64,000 bases of DNA. Source: Cyclobacterium qasimii M12-11B (GTDB lineage: Bacteria; Bacteroidota; Bacteroidia; Cytophagales; Cyclobacteriaceae). This document shows positions 26,506-36,538 of this stretch, one piece after another (within the stretch, counting starts at the first letter, position 1; each line of letters opens with the position of its first letter). The stretch covers positions 1 through 64,000 of the forward strand of contig NZ_ATNM01000064.1 in NCBI RefSeq assembly GCF_000427295.1, written 5' to 3'. Made by a program: the position numbers and the translations under genes. The notes beneath the pieces were generated by a model. The model ran no database searches and was not told the DNA's origin. It saw only the letters and a program-made list of their open reading frames with translations.

Positions 26506-28815
26506 ATGAGTAAAATTAAGAATAAAAATGCCAAGCCTCTTTATGCTAAAATAATTAGGTACATGTGGCTTGTTTTCATTTTAGGGTTGGCCGGTTTCGT
26601 CCTATTTGTAGTATCAGTAAATGCCAATTTCTTAGGTCTATTCGGAGAAATGCCCGAATTTGAATCCCTGGAAAATCCTGATAGTGAGTTGGCTTCAGAA
26701 CTTTACTCTGCAGATGGTATCTTACTTGGTAAATACTTTAGAGAAAATAGAACTCCCGTCACCTATAATGAACTCTCTCCAAATTTAATCAATGCATTAA
26801 TTTCGACTGAGGATGTTAGGTTTGAGGATCATTCGGGGATTGACCCACGAGCCTTGGCGAGGGTTTTTGTTAAATCCATTATTTTGATGCAGAAAAATGC
26901 TGGGGGAGGAAGTACCCTTAGCCAGCAAACTGCTAAAAATCTATTTAAAACTCGAACAGGAGATTCTCAGGGATTATTAAGTAAAATCCCTGTATTGAGA
27001 ATGATCATCATTAAGACCAAGGAATGGATTGTGGCCACTAAATTGGAAAGTGCTTATACCAAAGATGAAATATTGACCATGTATCTCAATACTTCTGATT
27101 TTGGAAGCAATTCATTCGGTGTAAAGACCGCCTCAAAAACATTTTTCAATAAAGACACCAGAGACCTTAATGTACAAGAATCCGCTACTTTGGTAGGTTT
27201 ACTGAAAGCTCCCTCTTATTACAGCCCAGTTTACAACACGGAGAATTCTACCAGAAGGAGAAATACTGTGTTGGCTCAAATGAAAAATGGAGATTTTATT
27301 TCTCAGGCTCAATTTGACTCCATAGCCTCCATACCAATGGAGCTAGAATATCAAGTGGAAAGTCATAATGAAGGCCTCGCTACTTACTTTAGAGAGGCTG
27401 TTAAGGCCGATTTGATCAAATGGACCAAAGAAAACTTACAGCCTGATGGAAGTAACTACGACCTATTTGGAGATGGCCTAAAAATATTCACGACAATAGA
27501 TAGTCGCCTCCAAAAATATGCTGAAGAAGCTGTTCAGGAACACATGTCGGAATTACAAAAGAAATTTGAAGCAGAAATGGGTGATAGAGACCCTTGGATT
27601 GACAGTCGCCATAGGGTCATACCAGAATTCATTGAAAACGCAGTAAAGAGAACTGAGGCTTATAGAAATCTAAAGTCCCGCTATGGAGACAATAAAGACA
27701 GCATTGATTTTCAACTTAATGTAAAGAAAAAAATGAAGGTCTTTTCTTACGAAGGGAACATTGATACGTTAATGAGTACCATGGACTCTATGCGGTATTA
27801 TAAGAAGTTTCTGCAAACTGGGTTTGTTTCTATGGACCCTCATTCAGGACACATCAAAGCCTGGGTAGGAGGAACCAACCATTCCCACTTTAAGTACGAT
27901 CACGTAAAACAGGGTAAAAGACAACCTGGTTCCACTTTTAAACCTTTTGTATATGCTGCTGCCATAGAAAATGGATATGGCCCATGTTATACGGTAATAG
28001 ATCAGCCTGTAGAAATTAACATTCCCAATCAACCCACTTGGAGGCCTCAAAATGCAGATGGGAAATTCACTCATGAGCGGATGACAATCAGGTCTGCCAT
28101 GTCACAATCTGTCAACTCCATCACTGCCTACATGATGAAAAAACTCAGTCCGGCTGTGGTAGTAGAAACAGCTCATCGAATTGGGATCACGAGTGAGTTG
28201 GAGGCAGTACCAGCACTTGCCCTGGGAACAGTTGATGTCTCAATCATGGAAATGGTAGGTGCCTTTAGCACCTTTGTCAATAAAGGAGAACACATTACCC
28301 CTATCTACATAGACAGAATTGAAGATAAAAATGGCAATGTTCTACATCAATTCATTCCCAGGAAAAGAACTGCTATGAGTGAGGAACATGCCTACATCAT
28401 GGTCTATATGCTTAGAGGTGGTACGGAAGAAGAAGGTGGAACAAGTCAAGGCTTACCCTGGAGTATAAGAGACCAAGGAAATGAAATAGGCGGTAAAACC
28501 GGGACTACTCAAAATGCCTCTGATGGCTGGTACATGGGCATCACAAAAGATTTGGTAAGTGGTGTATGGGTAGGTGGTGATGACAGAGCCATCCACTTTA
28601 GAAGCTGGATAAATGGTCAAGGATCGAGAACGGCCAGACCAATTTGGTCAAAATACATGAGCAAAGTGTACGAAGACACCTCTCTGGGCATTACAAAAGG
28701 GCCATTCGCTAAACCAGAAAGACCTATTAGCATAGAAATTGATTGCTCTAAATATGACTTGGAAACTGAGGAATACCAGGAATTTGACTACGACGCAACT
28801 TCAACTGATTTTTAA
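26506..28815 (+). CDS. Class A penicillin-binding protein (PBP1A-type)
   Basis: This bifunctional cell-wall enzyme polymerises glycan strands and cross-links peptides. After a short cytoplasmic tail and a membrane helix (about residues 18-40) comes the GT51 domain with STEDVRFEDHSG (catalytic Glu102) and GGGSTLSQQTAKNLF. The transpeptidase domain has the serine motif STFK near residue 476, SQSVNS, and GGKTGTTQNASDGWY near 660. The ATG at 26506 is chosen over an in-frame TTG at 26494. It starts 8 bases after the porW stop, so the two are probably co-transcribed. Length about 769. Confidence 0.95.
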   Translation: MSKIKNKNAKPLYAKIIRYMWLVFILGLAGFVLFVVSVNANFLGLFGEMPEFESLENPDSELASELYSADGILLGKYFRENRTPVTYNELSPNLINALISTEDVRFEDHSGIDPRALARVFVKSIILMQKNAGGGSTLSQQTAKNLFKTRTGDSQGLLSKIPVLRMIIIKTKEWIVATKLESAYTKDEILTMYLNTSDFGSNSFGVKTASKTFFNKDTRDLNVQESATLVGLLKAPSYYSPVYNTENSTRRRNTVLAQMKNGDFISQAQFDSIASIPMELEYQVESHNEGLATYFREAVKADLIKWTKENLQPDGSNYDLFGDGLKIFTTIDSRLQKYAEEAVQEHMSELQKKFEAEMGDRDPWIDSRHRVIPEFIENAVKRTEAYRNLKSRYGDNKDSIDFQLNVKKKMKVFSYEGNIDTLMSTMDSMRYYKKFLQTGFVSMDPHSGHIKAWVGGTNHSHFKYDHVKQGKRQPGSTFKPFVYAAAIENGYGPCYTVIDQPVEINIPNQPTWRPQNADGKFTHERMTIRSAMSQSVNSITAYMMKKLSPAVVVETAHRIGITSELEAVPALALGTVDVSIMEMVGAFSTFVNKGEHITPIYIDRIEDKNGNVLHQFIPRKRTAMSEEHAYIMVYMLRGGTEEEGGTSQGLPWSIRDQGNEIGGKTGTTQNASDGWYMGITKDLVSGVWVGGDDRAIHFRSWINGQGSRTARPIWSKYMSKVYEDTSLGITKGPFAKPERPISIEIDCSKYDLETEEYQEFDYDATSTDF

Positions 28816-28822
28816 TCCCATG

Positions 28823-28859
28823 TTAAGTGTCAGGTTTCTTTATGAAGCCTGACGCTTAA
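28823..28859 (+). terminator. Hairpin after the penicillin-binding protein gene
   Basis: TTAAGTGTCAGG pairs with CCTGACGCTTAA (one G-T pair) around a 13-base loop, 8 bases after the stop. There is no T-run behind it, so termination may be weak. Confidence 0.5.
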
Positions 28860-29024
28860 CAAAGGGTCAATGCTACTCAAGTAAGGAGAATTAGGTAAAA
28901 GTCTTGACCGCAATCATCTGAATAGATTTCAGAATCGATTAGCGCTATTGAATACCTTCTTTTGCTTAGATCCATTTCCAAAAAATTCGATTAATAAGAA
29001 TAAATAAAGATTACTACTGTCTAT

Positions 29025-30825
29025 ATGGACATGCAATCCCCATCCTATTTACCTGAGAATCATAACCAGCTGCCTGAATTGCCAGGAGTTTACAGGTATT
29101 ACAATGCGGAGGATAAACTTATCTATGTAGGAAAAGCCAAAACCTAAAAAAAAGGGTTAGCAGCTATTTTAATAAAAACACCGGAATTAATCAAAAGACC
29201 AAAAAAATGGTAAAGGAGATCCGAAAGATCGAAATTACCATGGTCAATTCTGAATTTGATGCCTTATTACTCGAAAATAATTTAATTAAAAAAACCCAGC
29301 CCAAATACAACATCCTTCTTAAGGATGACAAGACGTATCCCTACCTTCTACTCACAAACGAACATTTCCCAAGGATCTACAGCACCCGACGGGTAATCCC
29401 CTCCATGGGTACCTATTTCGGGCCTTTCGCTAGCGTTAAGTCCATGAACAATGTCTTAGAGCTCATTCATAGTTTGTTTACATTGAGGACATGCAGATTG
29501 GACCTATCTCCTGAAAAAATTTCTGCTTCGAAATACAAAGTTTGTCTGGAATACCATTTGGGCAATTGTAAGGGACCTTGCGAAGGATACCAGATAGAAA
29601 AAGATTACCTGGCAGACATAGAACTGGCTAAAAACATCCTCAAGGGGAACATGGGTTTGGCCAAAAGTTACTTTAAGGAAAAAATGCAAGAAAGTGCAGC
29701 CTCATTGGACTTCGAAGGTGCTCAGAGTTTCAAAGACAAATTTGATTCACTAATAAACTACCACGCAAAATCGCTTGTCATCAACCCGAACACAGATAGC
29801 CTGGATGTCTTTACCATAGTAAGTGAAGAGAAATTTGCTTTCGTGAATTACCTACGGATAAAAAATGGTGCGATCACATTAAGCAAAACGGTAGAATTAA
29901 AAAAGAAGCTGGATGAGTCAGATCAGGAGTTGCTTTTAACAGCAATAGTCAGACTAAGAGATCAATTCATGAGCGATGCCAAGGAAGTCTTGGTAAACAT
30001 TGACTTTGTAGAAAGTCCGGAAGGATTATCATTAATTCAGCCCAAAATAGGCGACAAAAGAAAACTAATAGAGCTAAGTCTTAAAAATGCACTCTACTAT
30101 AAAAAAGAGAAACTGTCCTTTGCTGATGAAGGCAAGGACAAAAAAACAGGGTATTGCTTCAATTAAAGAAAGACCTTTCTTTAAGCGAGTTGCCTAATCA
30201 TATTGAGTGCTTTGACAACTCCAATATTCAAGGGACTAACCCTGTGGCCAGCATGGTTTGTTTTAAAAATGGCATACCAGCAAAAAAAGAATACCGCCAT
30301 TATCACATAAAAACGGTGGTAGGACCCGATGATTTTGCAAGTATGGAAGAAGTGGTGTTCAGAAGGTATAAAAGGCTTGTAGCGGAAGAAAAACCACTCC
30401 CTAAGCTAATTGTTATTGATGGAGGCAAAGGTCAGTTGTCCTCTGCTGTTGCGGCATTAAGAGACTTAGAGCTTTATGGAAAGATTCCAATAATAGGTAT
30501 TGCCAAGCGATTGGAGGAAATCTATTCCCCACTTGACCAATACCCTATTTATATAGACAAGAAATCAGAATCTCTTCGATTAATTCAAAGGATTAGGGAT
30601 GAAGCGCACCGCTTTGCTATTACTTTTCACCGGGACCTTAGGAGTAAAGGAGCTTTAAATAGTAAATTGCTAAACGTTGAAGGGATAGGTGACCTTACAG
30701 CCCAGAAGTTATTGAAGCATTTTAAATCTTACAAAAAAATAGAAGCTGCAAGTAAAGAAGAAATAATTGCCCTCATTGGGCAGGGCAAAGGCTTAAAACT
30801 TTGGGAAACCATCTCCCAAAAATAA
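29025..30825 (+). CDS. uvrC: Excinuclease ABC subunit C (two frameshifts)
   Basis: UvrC makes both cuts around DNA damage in nucleotide excision repair. Three pieces in order give a full protein of about 600 residues: from ATG 29025 [10 protein letters not shown] through LIYVGKAK (GIY-YIG domain), then [14 protein letters not shown] to EGKDKKTG, then [25 protein letters not shown] (RNase H-like nuclease) to a C-terminal helix-hairpin-helix ([19 protein letters not shown]). One A is missing at 29139-29142 and one G at 30149-30151. All domains are otherwise well preserved, so base-calling errors are more likely than loss of this repair gene. Confidence 0.88.
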
Positions 30826-30850
30826 AAGCAGGTACATAAGTACCTGCTTT
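30825..30850. terminator. Bidirectional terminator between uvrC and gldN
   Basis: A perfect 11-bp stem (AAAGCAGGTAC / GTACCTGCTTT) with an ATAA loop overlaps the uvrC stop and lies 30 bases beyond the gldN stop. Being symmetric with A and T flanks, it can serve both convergent genes. Confidence 0.75.
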
Positions 30851-30880
30851 CTATTAATTTTTATAAGTGTCTTTTTCTAA

Positions 30881-31717
30881 TTACCACTCCCAAAGGTTGT
30901 TTTCCCACTCGAGAAGTTCATATTCAAATTCCACAGATTTCAAATACGCTTGAAGGTCCTTATTGGGATCATCTGAATCTACCATATCTACTAACAAAGC
31001 ATTGTCAGGGTTGGTATATTTCCTTACTACCGAACGGAATAACCTCAAATCAAAAGCCTGGCTGTAAGATAAGTTTTTAGAGGTATTTTTAAAATTCATC
31101 CACTGCCCATGTTCTTGGGTAGCAAAGTAATTGTAAAAATCCCTAAACCTTATAAAAGCGATGGTTTTTTGCCCCACATCATAATTGGTTGGTGATGGCA
31201 TTACTAGCTCAATGTATTTAACATCAAATCTCACCTCAGAACGGTGTTTATCGAAAACAAAATCCTCTCTAAAATCCAAGTAATACAAATCTTTGACAAA
31301 AATAGAATCTCCATTTTCAGCGGTCAAAAATTTTGTCTGGAAATCTGTGATAGACAGTCTTTCGTTAAATTCCTCATCGGCGAATACTTCAATGGAATTA
31401 TCAATCACAGCATCGTAAATATTCATCATGATGCCATCCAACTTCAAACCGCCTGTACCATAAAAAGGCAGGTTATACTTTTCTCTAAGATCAATCCTTC
31501 TCCACACACCGATTTGGTACATTTTGTCAGAATCTCTTATAGGAAGTACAGAATAAATCGTATCCATAGCAAACCCTCCATCACCTACATCTACTCCTGG
31601 GTTTCCAGAATTAGCATTGTTTTGGGAAAAAGCAGGTAGTGCAAAAAAGCAACATGCAATAACACAAACTGTCAGCAGCCCAAGACCTTTTCTTAATTCT
31701 TTCATGACTTCTTTCAT
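30881..31717 (-). CDS. gldN: Gliding motility / T9SS ring protein GldN
   Basis: GldN (PorN) forms, with GldK, the periplasmic ring of the type IX secretion machine under the outer membrane. The 278-residue protein has a signal peptide ending near residue 31 (CCFFALPAFSQ). The mature part begins a domain of the family size, with segments such as MYQIGVWRRIDLREKYNLPFY and a C-terminal ELLEWENNLWEW. It is the last gene of gldK-L-M-N, 31 bases after gldM, and is followed by a terminator. Confidence 0.92.
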   Translation of the reverse strand: MKEVMKELRKGLGLLTVCVIACCFFALPAFSQNNANSGNPGVDVGDGGFAMDTIYSVLPIRDSDKMYQIGVWRRIDLREKYNLPFYGTGGLKLDGIMMNIYDAVIDNSIEVFADEEFNERLSITDFQTKFLTAENGDSIFVKDLYYLDFREDFVFDKHRSEVRFDVKYIELVMPSPTNYDVGQKTIAFIRFRDFYNYFATQEHGQWMNFKNTSKNLSYSQAFDLRLFRSVVRKYTNPDNALLVDMVDSDDPNKDLQAYLKSVEFEYELLEWENNLWEW

Positions 31718-31748
31718 TTAAATATAGAACGATTCAATTTCCAGGATA

Positions 31749-33350
31749 TTATTTAATCGGAATTGAAAAGACTTCGTTCACAGTACTTTTGATTTTATTT
31801 CCTCTGAAGTTGGTTCTAGTAACTTCTCTTGCAATAATTACCAAACGATCACCGGATTGTGCTTGAGCAAGTAAATTTCTGGAAGCTACATTTTGCCCGG
31901 AAATCGATACACTTTCTCTTGGCACGTCATTTCTAACTAGCCTAACTTCTCCAGCCGTTACTTCAAAATTGGCATCTTTTGTCATTGTTCTACCGAAGGT
32001 AGGTTCAGGTATGGCCCTTATTTGAAGATTAGTCAAACCGTTTGCAGTGGTAGGATTTTGAAGATCTATTTGAGTATTTCCATTAAAAGGACGTATAGTA
32101 GGCGCGGGTACAGGTTTGATATCATAATCCACAGAACCTATTTTATTACCCCCACTAGAGACCCCAATCACAACTTTCCCTGAAGCTGCTGGGATAATCG
32201 TAACATCAGAAGGCTTAGAGCCTTTGATGGACTGTCCACCGGTCACAGCAAAAGAAGGTGCATAGCTATTGCCCAAAGCAGGAACCTCTATAACCAAATC
32301 ATTGGCGCATTCAGCATAAAGCTGGTTGACCACTTCAGAACTTACTTTAATAACAGGTTGGGCAACAAAATATTCATAATCTATGGTAAATACACTGTCT
32401 ACACCCCCTATTGGAACCCTGATTTCACCTTTAAGTGATCTGGCAGCAAGCCCCCTGTCATCATAACTTGAGGCTGGCGGTACAGGGAAATTAATTTTAC
32501 CAAAACCCTCTTCTACAGGTATTGCGCGGCCACCGGCAGTCATATTTATCTCAGTAGAGGAAGAAGAGGAAGCCAAAAACATTTCAGCTTCGAAAGTAGT
32601 ACCCGCAGCCACTACGTTGGAATTGGCAGCAATTCTTGCTTTCAATTTATCCGCTTCAAATATAAAAGACCCCAGTGAATTAGTGATTTCAGTCAAGGCT
32701 TCACTTTCGATATTCAGTACTTCGTTTTGGTGCTGACTAATAATAGCTAGAACCGCACCAATTGGTGATTTGACATAATTAAGGTTTACATAATCCTTAA
32801 AATTGACGTCCACATCATTCTTAAAGAGATCAATTTCATTAGCATCTTTTGCGATCTTTTCAAATGACTTGTTGATTTTCAAATCACCAAGAATTTGGGT
32901 AATCTCATCAGGGAAATTATTCAACTTCTCCTGCATTTCATAACCCAGGCGATTGTTGTTGAAAATATTGCCAGGAATATCTACATTTTTCAATGCAGAG
33001 GTTCTGAAGTTGCCTTGATCATCAATTGCGTTAGACTCTTCTATCAACCTGGTTTTTGCTTCTTCCAAATAACTAACTAACTCAGAACTTCTTTGTCTAA
33101 TTTCATTAGCAGCCTCCACTTTTGGAATATCGACCTTATTATTGCCTTGCTGCTCTACCGTTGTAGAGATAATATTAACAGAAAACAGGTTTTTCTGCAC
33201 ATAATTTTTTGAAGTTCTTTCCAACCCATCGTTGATCAATACAAATTTTTGTAGGATTTGATTACTTACCTGTAAAGCCAGCAGAGCGGTCAATACTAAG
33301 TACATCATCCCGATCATCCGCTGTCTTGGTGTTTCTTTACCACCGGCCAT
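31749..33350 (-). CDS. gldM: Gliding motility / T9SS motor protein GldM
   Basis: GldM is the long periplasmic arm of the proton-driven GldL-GldM rotary motor. The 533-residue protein begins MAGGKETPRQRMIGMMYLVLTALLALQVSNQIL, the single N-terminal membrane helix of the family, and continues with a helical domain and several beta-rich periplasmic domains. Length and order match GldM of other Bacteroidota (about 510-530). It stands between gldL and gldN. Confidence 0.95.
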   Translation of the reverse strand: MAGGKETPRQRMIGMMYLVLTALLALQVSNQILQKFVLINDGLERTSKNYVQKNLFSVNIISTTVEQQGNNKVDIPKVEAANEIRQRSSELVSYLEEAKTRLIEESNAIDDQGNFRTSALKNVDIPGNIFNNNRLGYEMQEKLNNFPDEITQILGDLKINKSFEKIAKDANEIDLFKNDVDVNFKDYVNLNYVKSPIGAVLAIISQHQNEVLNIESEALTEITNSLGSFIFEADKLKARIAANSNVVAAGTTFEAEMFLASSSSSTEINMTAGGRAIPVEEGFGKINFPVPPASSYDDRGLAARSLKGEIRVPIGGVDSVFTIDYEYFVAQPVIKVSSEVVNQLYAECANDLVIEVPALGNSYAPSFAVTGGQSIKGSKPSDVTIIPAASGKVVIGVSSGGNKIGSVDYDIKPVPAPTIRPFNGNTQIDLQNPTTANGLTNLQIRAIPEPTFGRTMTKDANFEVTAGEVRLVRNDVPRESVSISGQNVASRNLLAQAQSGDRLVIIAREVTRTNFRGNKIKSTVNEVFSIPIK

Positions 33351-33408
33351 AAGCTATTTTACTTTATCTTAATTATAGGAATAAAAAATTGATTGGAATA
33401 ATGAGTTA

Positions 33409-34215
33409 TTAACCCTTCATGGCTGACAACATGCCACCATAGACATTGTTAAGTGAGTGGACATTTTTGTTAAGTTTTGCCAACTCTGTTTTAAACGTTT
33501 CAGTTTCCTTACCAGCTTCCTGAATGCCATCCATGGCCACAGAAATATTGGAATAGAATTTATTGATGGTTTTCGCATGCATATTTGAATCCTTCAATTC
33601 TTCTTCATACACATTGTTCAAGGCAGAAAGGCTTCTGGTCACACTTACCAACTGGTCTCTGTATGCTTTTGCACCTTCAGAAGCAGAGGACATCTCAGCA
33701 AGGGCACTAGCTGTTTTGGTATAAGACTCATTGATCTCAAGCATGGATTTTGATGCTTTTTTAACATTCTGTGCATAATCGTTAGTAGCTACAGCAGCGT
33801 CAGAGATATTGCCTAACTTCTCAGTAGTGCTAGCAAGGTTTTGCATGCCTTTGCCTAAACTTTCTATTAACTCGGGTCCGATTTTAGCTTTGGACAACAT
33901 TTCGTCCATTTTTTGAGCAGTTTGGTCGGTACTTTGAGCAACAGCAGCTCTTCTTGGAGTAGCACCAGCATTCTGACCTTCTAATTCAGGATATACTTTT
34001 GCCCAATCCAGCTCTTCATTTTTTGGTTCGAAGGCAGAAAGAAAAAATATGATTGCCTCTGTGGTCAAACCCACACCAATCATCAAAGAAGAAAACGGCC
34101 AGTCCAAAATTTTGAACATTGCCCCTAGTATTACAACAGAGGCTCCAATACCGTATATTTTAGGCATTATAGAACCGTAGAACTTATAAGCGAAAGTGTT
34201 GTTTTTTGTAGACAT
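33409..34215 (-). CDS. gldL: Gliding motility / T9SS motor protein GldL
   Basis: GldL forms the inner-membrane stator of the T9SS motor. It has two membrane helices (IYGIGASVVILGAMFKI and LMIGVGLTTEAIIFFLSAF) with a membrane-embedded glutamate, known in the family to be tied to proton flow. About 190 cytoplasmic residues follow, predicted helical with repeated Ala/Ser/Lys/Glu. The 268-residue length is slightly longer than that of F. johnsoniae GldL. It is followed by gldM after 58 bases. Confidence 0.94.
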   Translation of the reverse strand: MSTKNNTFAYKFYGSIMPKIYGIGASVVILGAMFKILDWPFSSLMIGVGLTTEAIIFFLSAFEPKNEELDWAKVYPELEGQNAGATPRRAAVAQSTDQTAQKMDEMLSKAKIGPELIESLGKGMQNLASTTEKLGNISDAAVATNDYAQNVKKASKSMLEINESYTKTASALAEMSSASEGAKAYRDQLVSVTRSLSALNNVYEEELKDSNMHAKTINKFYSNISVAMDGIQEAGKETETFKTELAKLNKNVHSLNNVYGGMLSAMKG

Positions 34216-34277
34216 ATTATGTAAAAATAAAAATTTATAACGGTTTGCTAGTATGGTGTTTACTTAATTAATACAAA

Positions 34278-35417
34278 TTATCGGCGACTTCTTTTATTAG
34301 AGTTTGAACTCATAGATCCGGACCTTCCAATATAAGTCATTGTTGTTCTGAAGCCAATATGAGCTGTCTGAACAAATTGGTACTCAAAATTCCTTGAACT
34401 CGTTTCTAAAAAATACCCAACATCTTTCCAAGATCCACCTCTAACCACTTTACGGCTTTCTGTAGAATCCATATAAGTTGGGTTCATGTCCCAGATCAAG
34501 GAATTGGCAGCAGGATTGTACGCATCCTCTACCCACTCCGACACATTTCCCGCCATATTATAAAGACCATAGCCATTCGGTGCAAAGGCATCCACAGGAG
34601 CCGTATACGCAAAGCCATCGTCTATATAGTTACCTCTACCAGGTTTAAAATTAGCCATCAAGCAGCCTCTACGATTTTTTAAATAAGGGCCACCCCAAGG
34701 AAACTTAGCAATATCTTTTCCCCCTTTGGATGCATATTCCCATTCTGCCTCCAATGGCAAACGAAACTTAGGCATGTCAAATTCAGACTCATCATTGGCA
34801 TTCATGTGATATGATTTCCACTCACAAAATTTCTTTGCCTGATCCCAGCTAACTCCCACTACTGGGTAGTCATCAAAAGCAGGGTGATCAAAATAGTACT
34901 CCATCAATGGGTCTCCATAATGGTGGGTAAAACTTTGTGACCAAATAGTCGTATCAGGTAGTAACTCTTCCAAAACAAATTCAGGTGGATTAGCCTGAGT
35001 GGTAGGGGTGCCTAAGGCTAGTTCACCCATTCTAACCGCATCAAGAAATTGTCTGTACTTGTTGTTAGACACCTCATATTTATCCATAAAAAATTCAGAG
35101 ATAGTCACTTGCTTATTAGTAGATGCTCTGCTTACGCCAATGTCTTCATCAGCCTGGCCCATCCAGAAAGTTCCGGCCTTTACAGGTACCATTTCGAAAG
35201 GCAACGATTGCTGCCATCCTGCTCTCTTGGGAACACCCGTAACTTCTCCTCTTCTATTGAGCTTTTCACTAGCTGTGCCTTTATTTCCGAAAAGCCCACA
35301 ACCTTGAAGTAGTGTCATTATTAATAACCCTGAAACCAGGGTCAAAAAGCTATGATTCATTTTTCTTAACATAAATGACAATAAAGTAACTACATTCATT
35401 TTCAACCATTTAAACAA
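34278..35417 (-). CDS. gldK: Gliding motility / T9SS ring lipoprotein GldK
   Basis: GldK (PorK) is the outer-membrane lipoprotein of the ring formed with GldN. It has the formylglycine-generating-enzyme fold, seen in MVPVKAGTFWMGQADED, DYPVVGVSWDQAKKFCEW, FRLPLEAEWEYASKGG and GYGLYNMAGNVSEWVEDAY; these proteins are thought to be structural, not enzymatic. The lipobox is LLQGC with Cys40 in the longest frame. A start at 35372 or 35360 would give a normal signal peptide, and is more likely than the first ATG at 35417. Confidence 0.93.
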   Translation of the reverse strand: MFKWLKMNVVTLLSFMLRKMNHSFLTLVSGLLIMTLLQGCGLFGNKGTASEKLNRRGEVTGVPKRAGWQQSLPFEMVPVKAGTFWMGQADEDIGVSRASTNKQVTISEFFMDKYEVSNNKYRQFLDAVRMGELALGTPTTQANPPEFVLEELLPDTTIWSQSFTHHYGDPLMEYYFDHPAFDDYPVVGVSWDQAKKFCEWKSYHMNANDESEFDMPKFRLPLEAEWEYASKGGKDIAKFPWGGPYLKNRRGCLMANFKPGRGNYIDDGFAYTAPVDAFAPNGYGLYNMAGNVSEWVEDAYNPAANSLIWDMNPTYMDSTESRKVVRGGSWKDVGYFLETSSRNFEYQFVQTAHIGFRTTMTYIGRSGSMSSNSNKRSRR

Positions 35418-35486
35418 TCAACTAATTCGAAATTTAACAGATTTTATTAGAAAATCGCAAGGTTTTCTTTAATAAAATTCTTTAAT

Positions 35487-36461
35487 CTAGAACCTGAATC
35501 TCGGAGTCCTTTGAATAATTCTGTCAATTTGCTTCGATACCTGAGGTATATTATAAGTAAGCATGAACTCATGGGAGGATGGTCTTTTAGCTTGAACACC
35601 ACCAACTACCAAGTCAAATGCGTACCCTAATCTAAGAGAGTTATCTTTTAATAAGCTGTACCCTAACAAAACTGATGCCGATTCCTCTACCCTATAAGCC
35701 ATGCCAAGGCTAATCCTTTTATTATACGTGCCTATAACGCTAAAGTCATAAGAAAAAGTATTTAAAGACACTGATTTCACCAACATACTAGGTTCAACAC
35801 TAAACTGCGCAAAAGTGTTTATTTTGTACCCAACTAGTAGATAATTGTGATTCTCAAGTTGATTGGCCAAACTACCACTTCCAAAATCAAAAGCTGGCTC
35901 ATTAAGACTTCGGCTACTTAAACCTAAGTAAAAATTTCCTCTATCATACAATAAACCCACAGATGCCGTTGGCCTTAACTGGTTTTCATCACCAGTGGAA
36001 GGTATGCTGGGATCTGGATTTACAGGTGAAAATTCCCCAAATCTAATCGTACTGGAGAAAAAACCACCTGAAGCACCTACTCTCAAATTGCCTCTACCTA
36101 AGCGAAGGTGATAAGCAAGTGAAAGATCTACTTCCTGGTTATTAAAAGGTCCAATCTGATCATTCACCGCTACTAACCCAAAGCCAAGTGGCAACCCTTT
36201 CATCCTTCCGGAGAAAGAAATAAGTTGCGTTGTTGGTGCTCCACCCGTTCCTGAGCTGGTACTATAATTTAACCATTGACTTCTGTGAAGCGCTGTTATT
36301 GAATACCCTTCCTCTTTTCCTGCAAAAGCAGCATTATAAAAAATGCCGTTGTGCATATATTGAGTGAATTGTGCATCCTGCTGAGCAATGACTTTCGGAG
36401 ATTCCAGAAAATAAGCCATGCCAAACAACACAAAGGTCAACAGGTAAATTCTTTTGTTCAT
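35487..36461 (-). CDS. PorP/SprF-family outer-membrane protein
   Basis: The 324-residue protein has a signal peptide ending near VIAQ (residue 26) and starts its mature part QDAQFTQYMHNGIFYNAAFAGKEEGYSITALHRSQW, the signature of the PorP/SprF family. The rest is a beta-barrel with alternating hydrophobic strands and an aromatic C-terminus (TPRFRF). PorP-type proteins anchor T9SS cargo or connect the ring to the outer membrane. The position directly before gldK is the standard one for the core cluster. Confidence 0.92.
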   Translation of the reverse strand: MNKRIYLLTFVLFGMAYFLESPKVIAQQDAQFTQYMHNGIFYNAAFAGKEEGYSITALHRSQWLNYSTSSGTGGAPTTQLISFSGRMKGLPLGFGLVAVNDQIGPFNNQEVDLSLAYHLRLGRGNLRVGASGGFFSSTIRFGEFSPVNPDPSIPSTGDENQLRPTASVGLLYDRGNFYLGLSSRSLNEPAFDFGSGSLANQLENHNYLLVGYKINTFAQFSVEPSMLVKSVSLNTFSYDFSVIGTYNKRISLGMAYRVEESASVLLGYSLLKDNSLRLGYAFDLVVGGVQAKRPSSHEFMLTYNIPQVSKQIDRIIQRTPRFRF

Positions 36462-36538
36462 GCGTACAAGATATTTTGCAATTTGAAATCTATTCTACAC
36501 ATTTAAACTGAAATTACCAGTAAAAAGATTAAAAGAAA

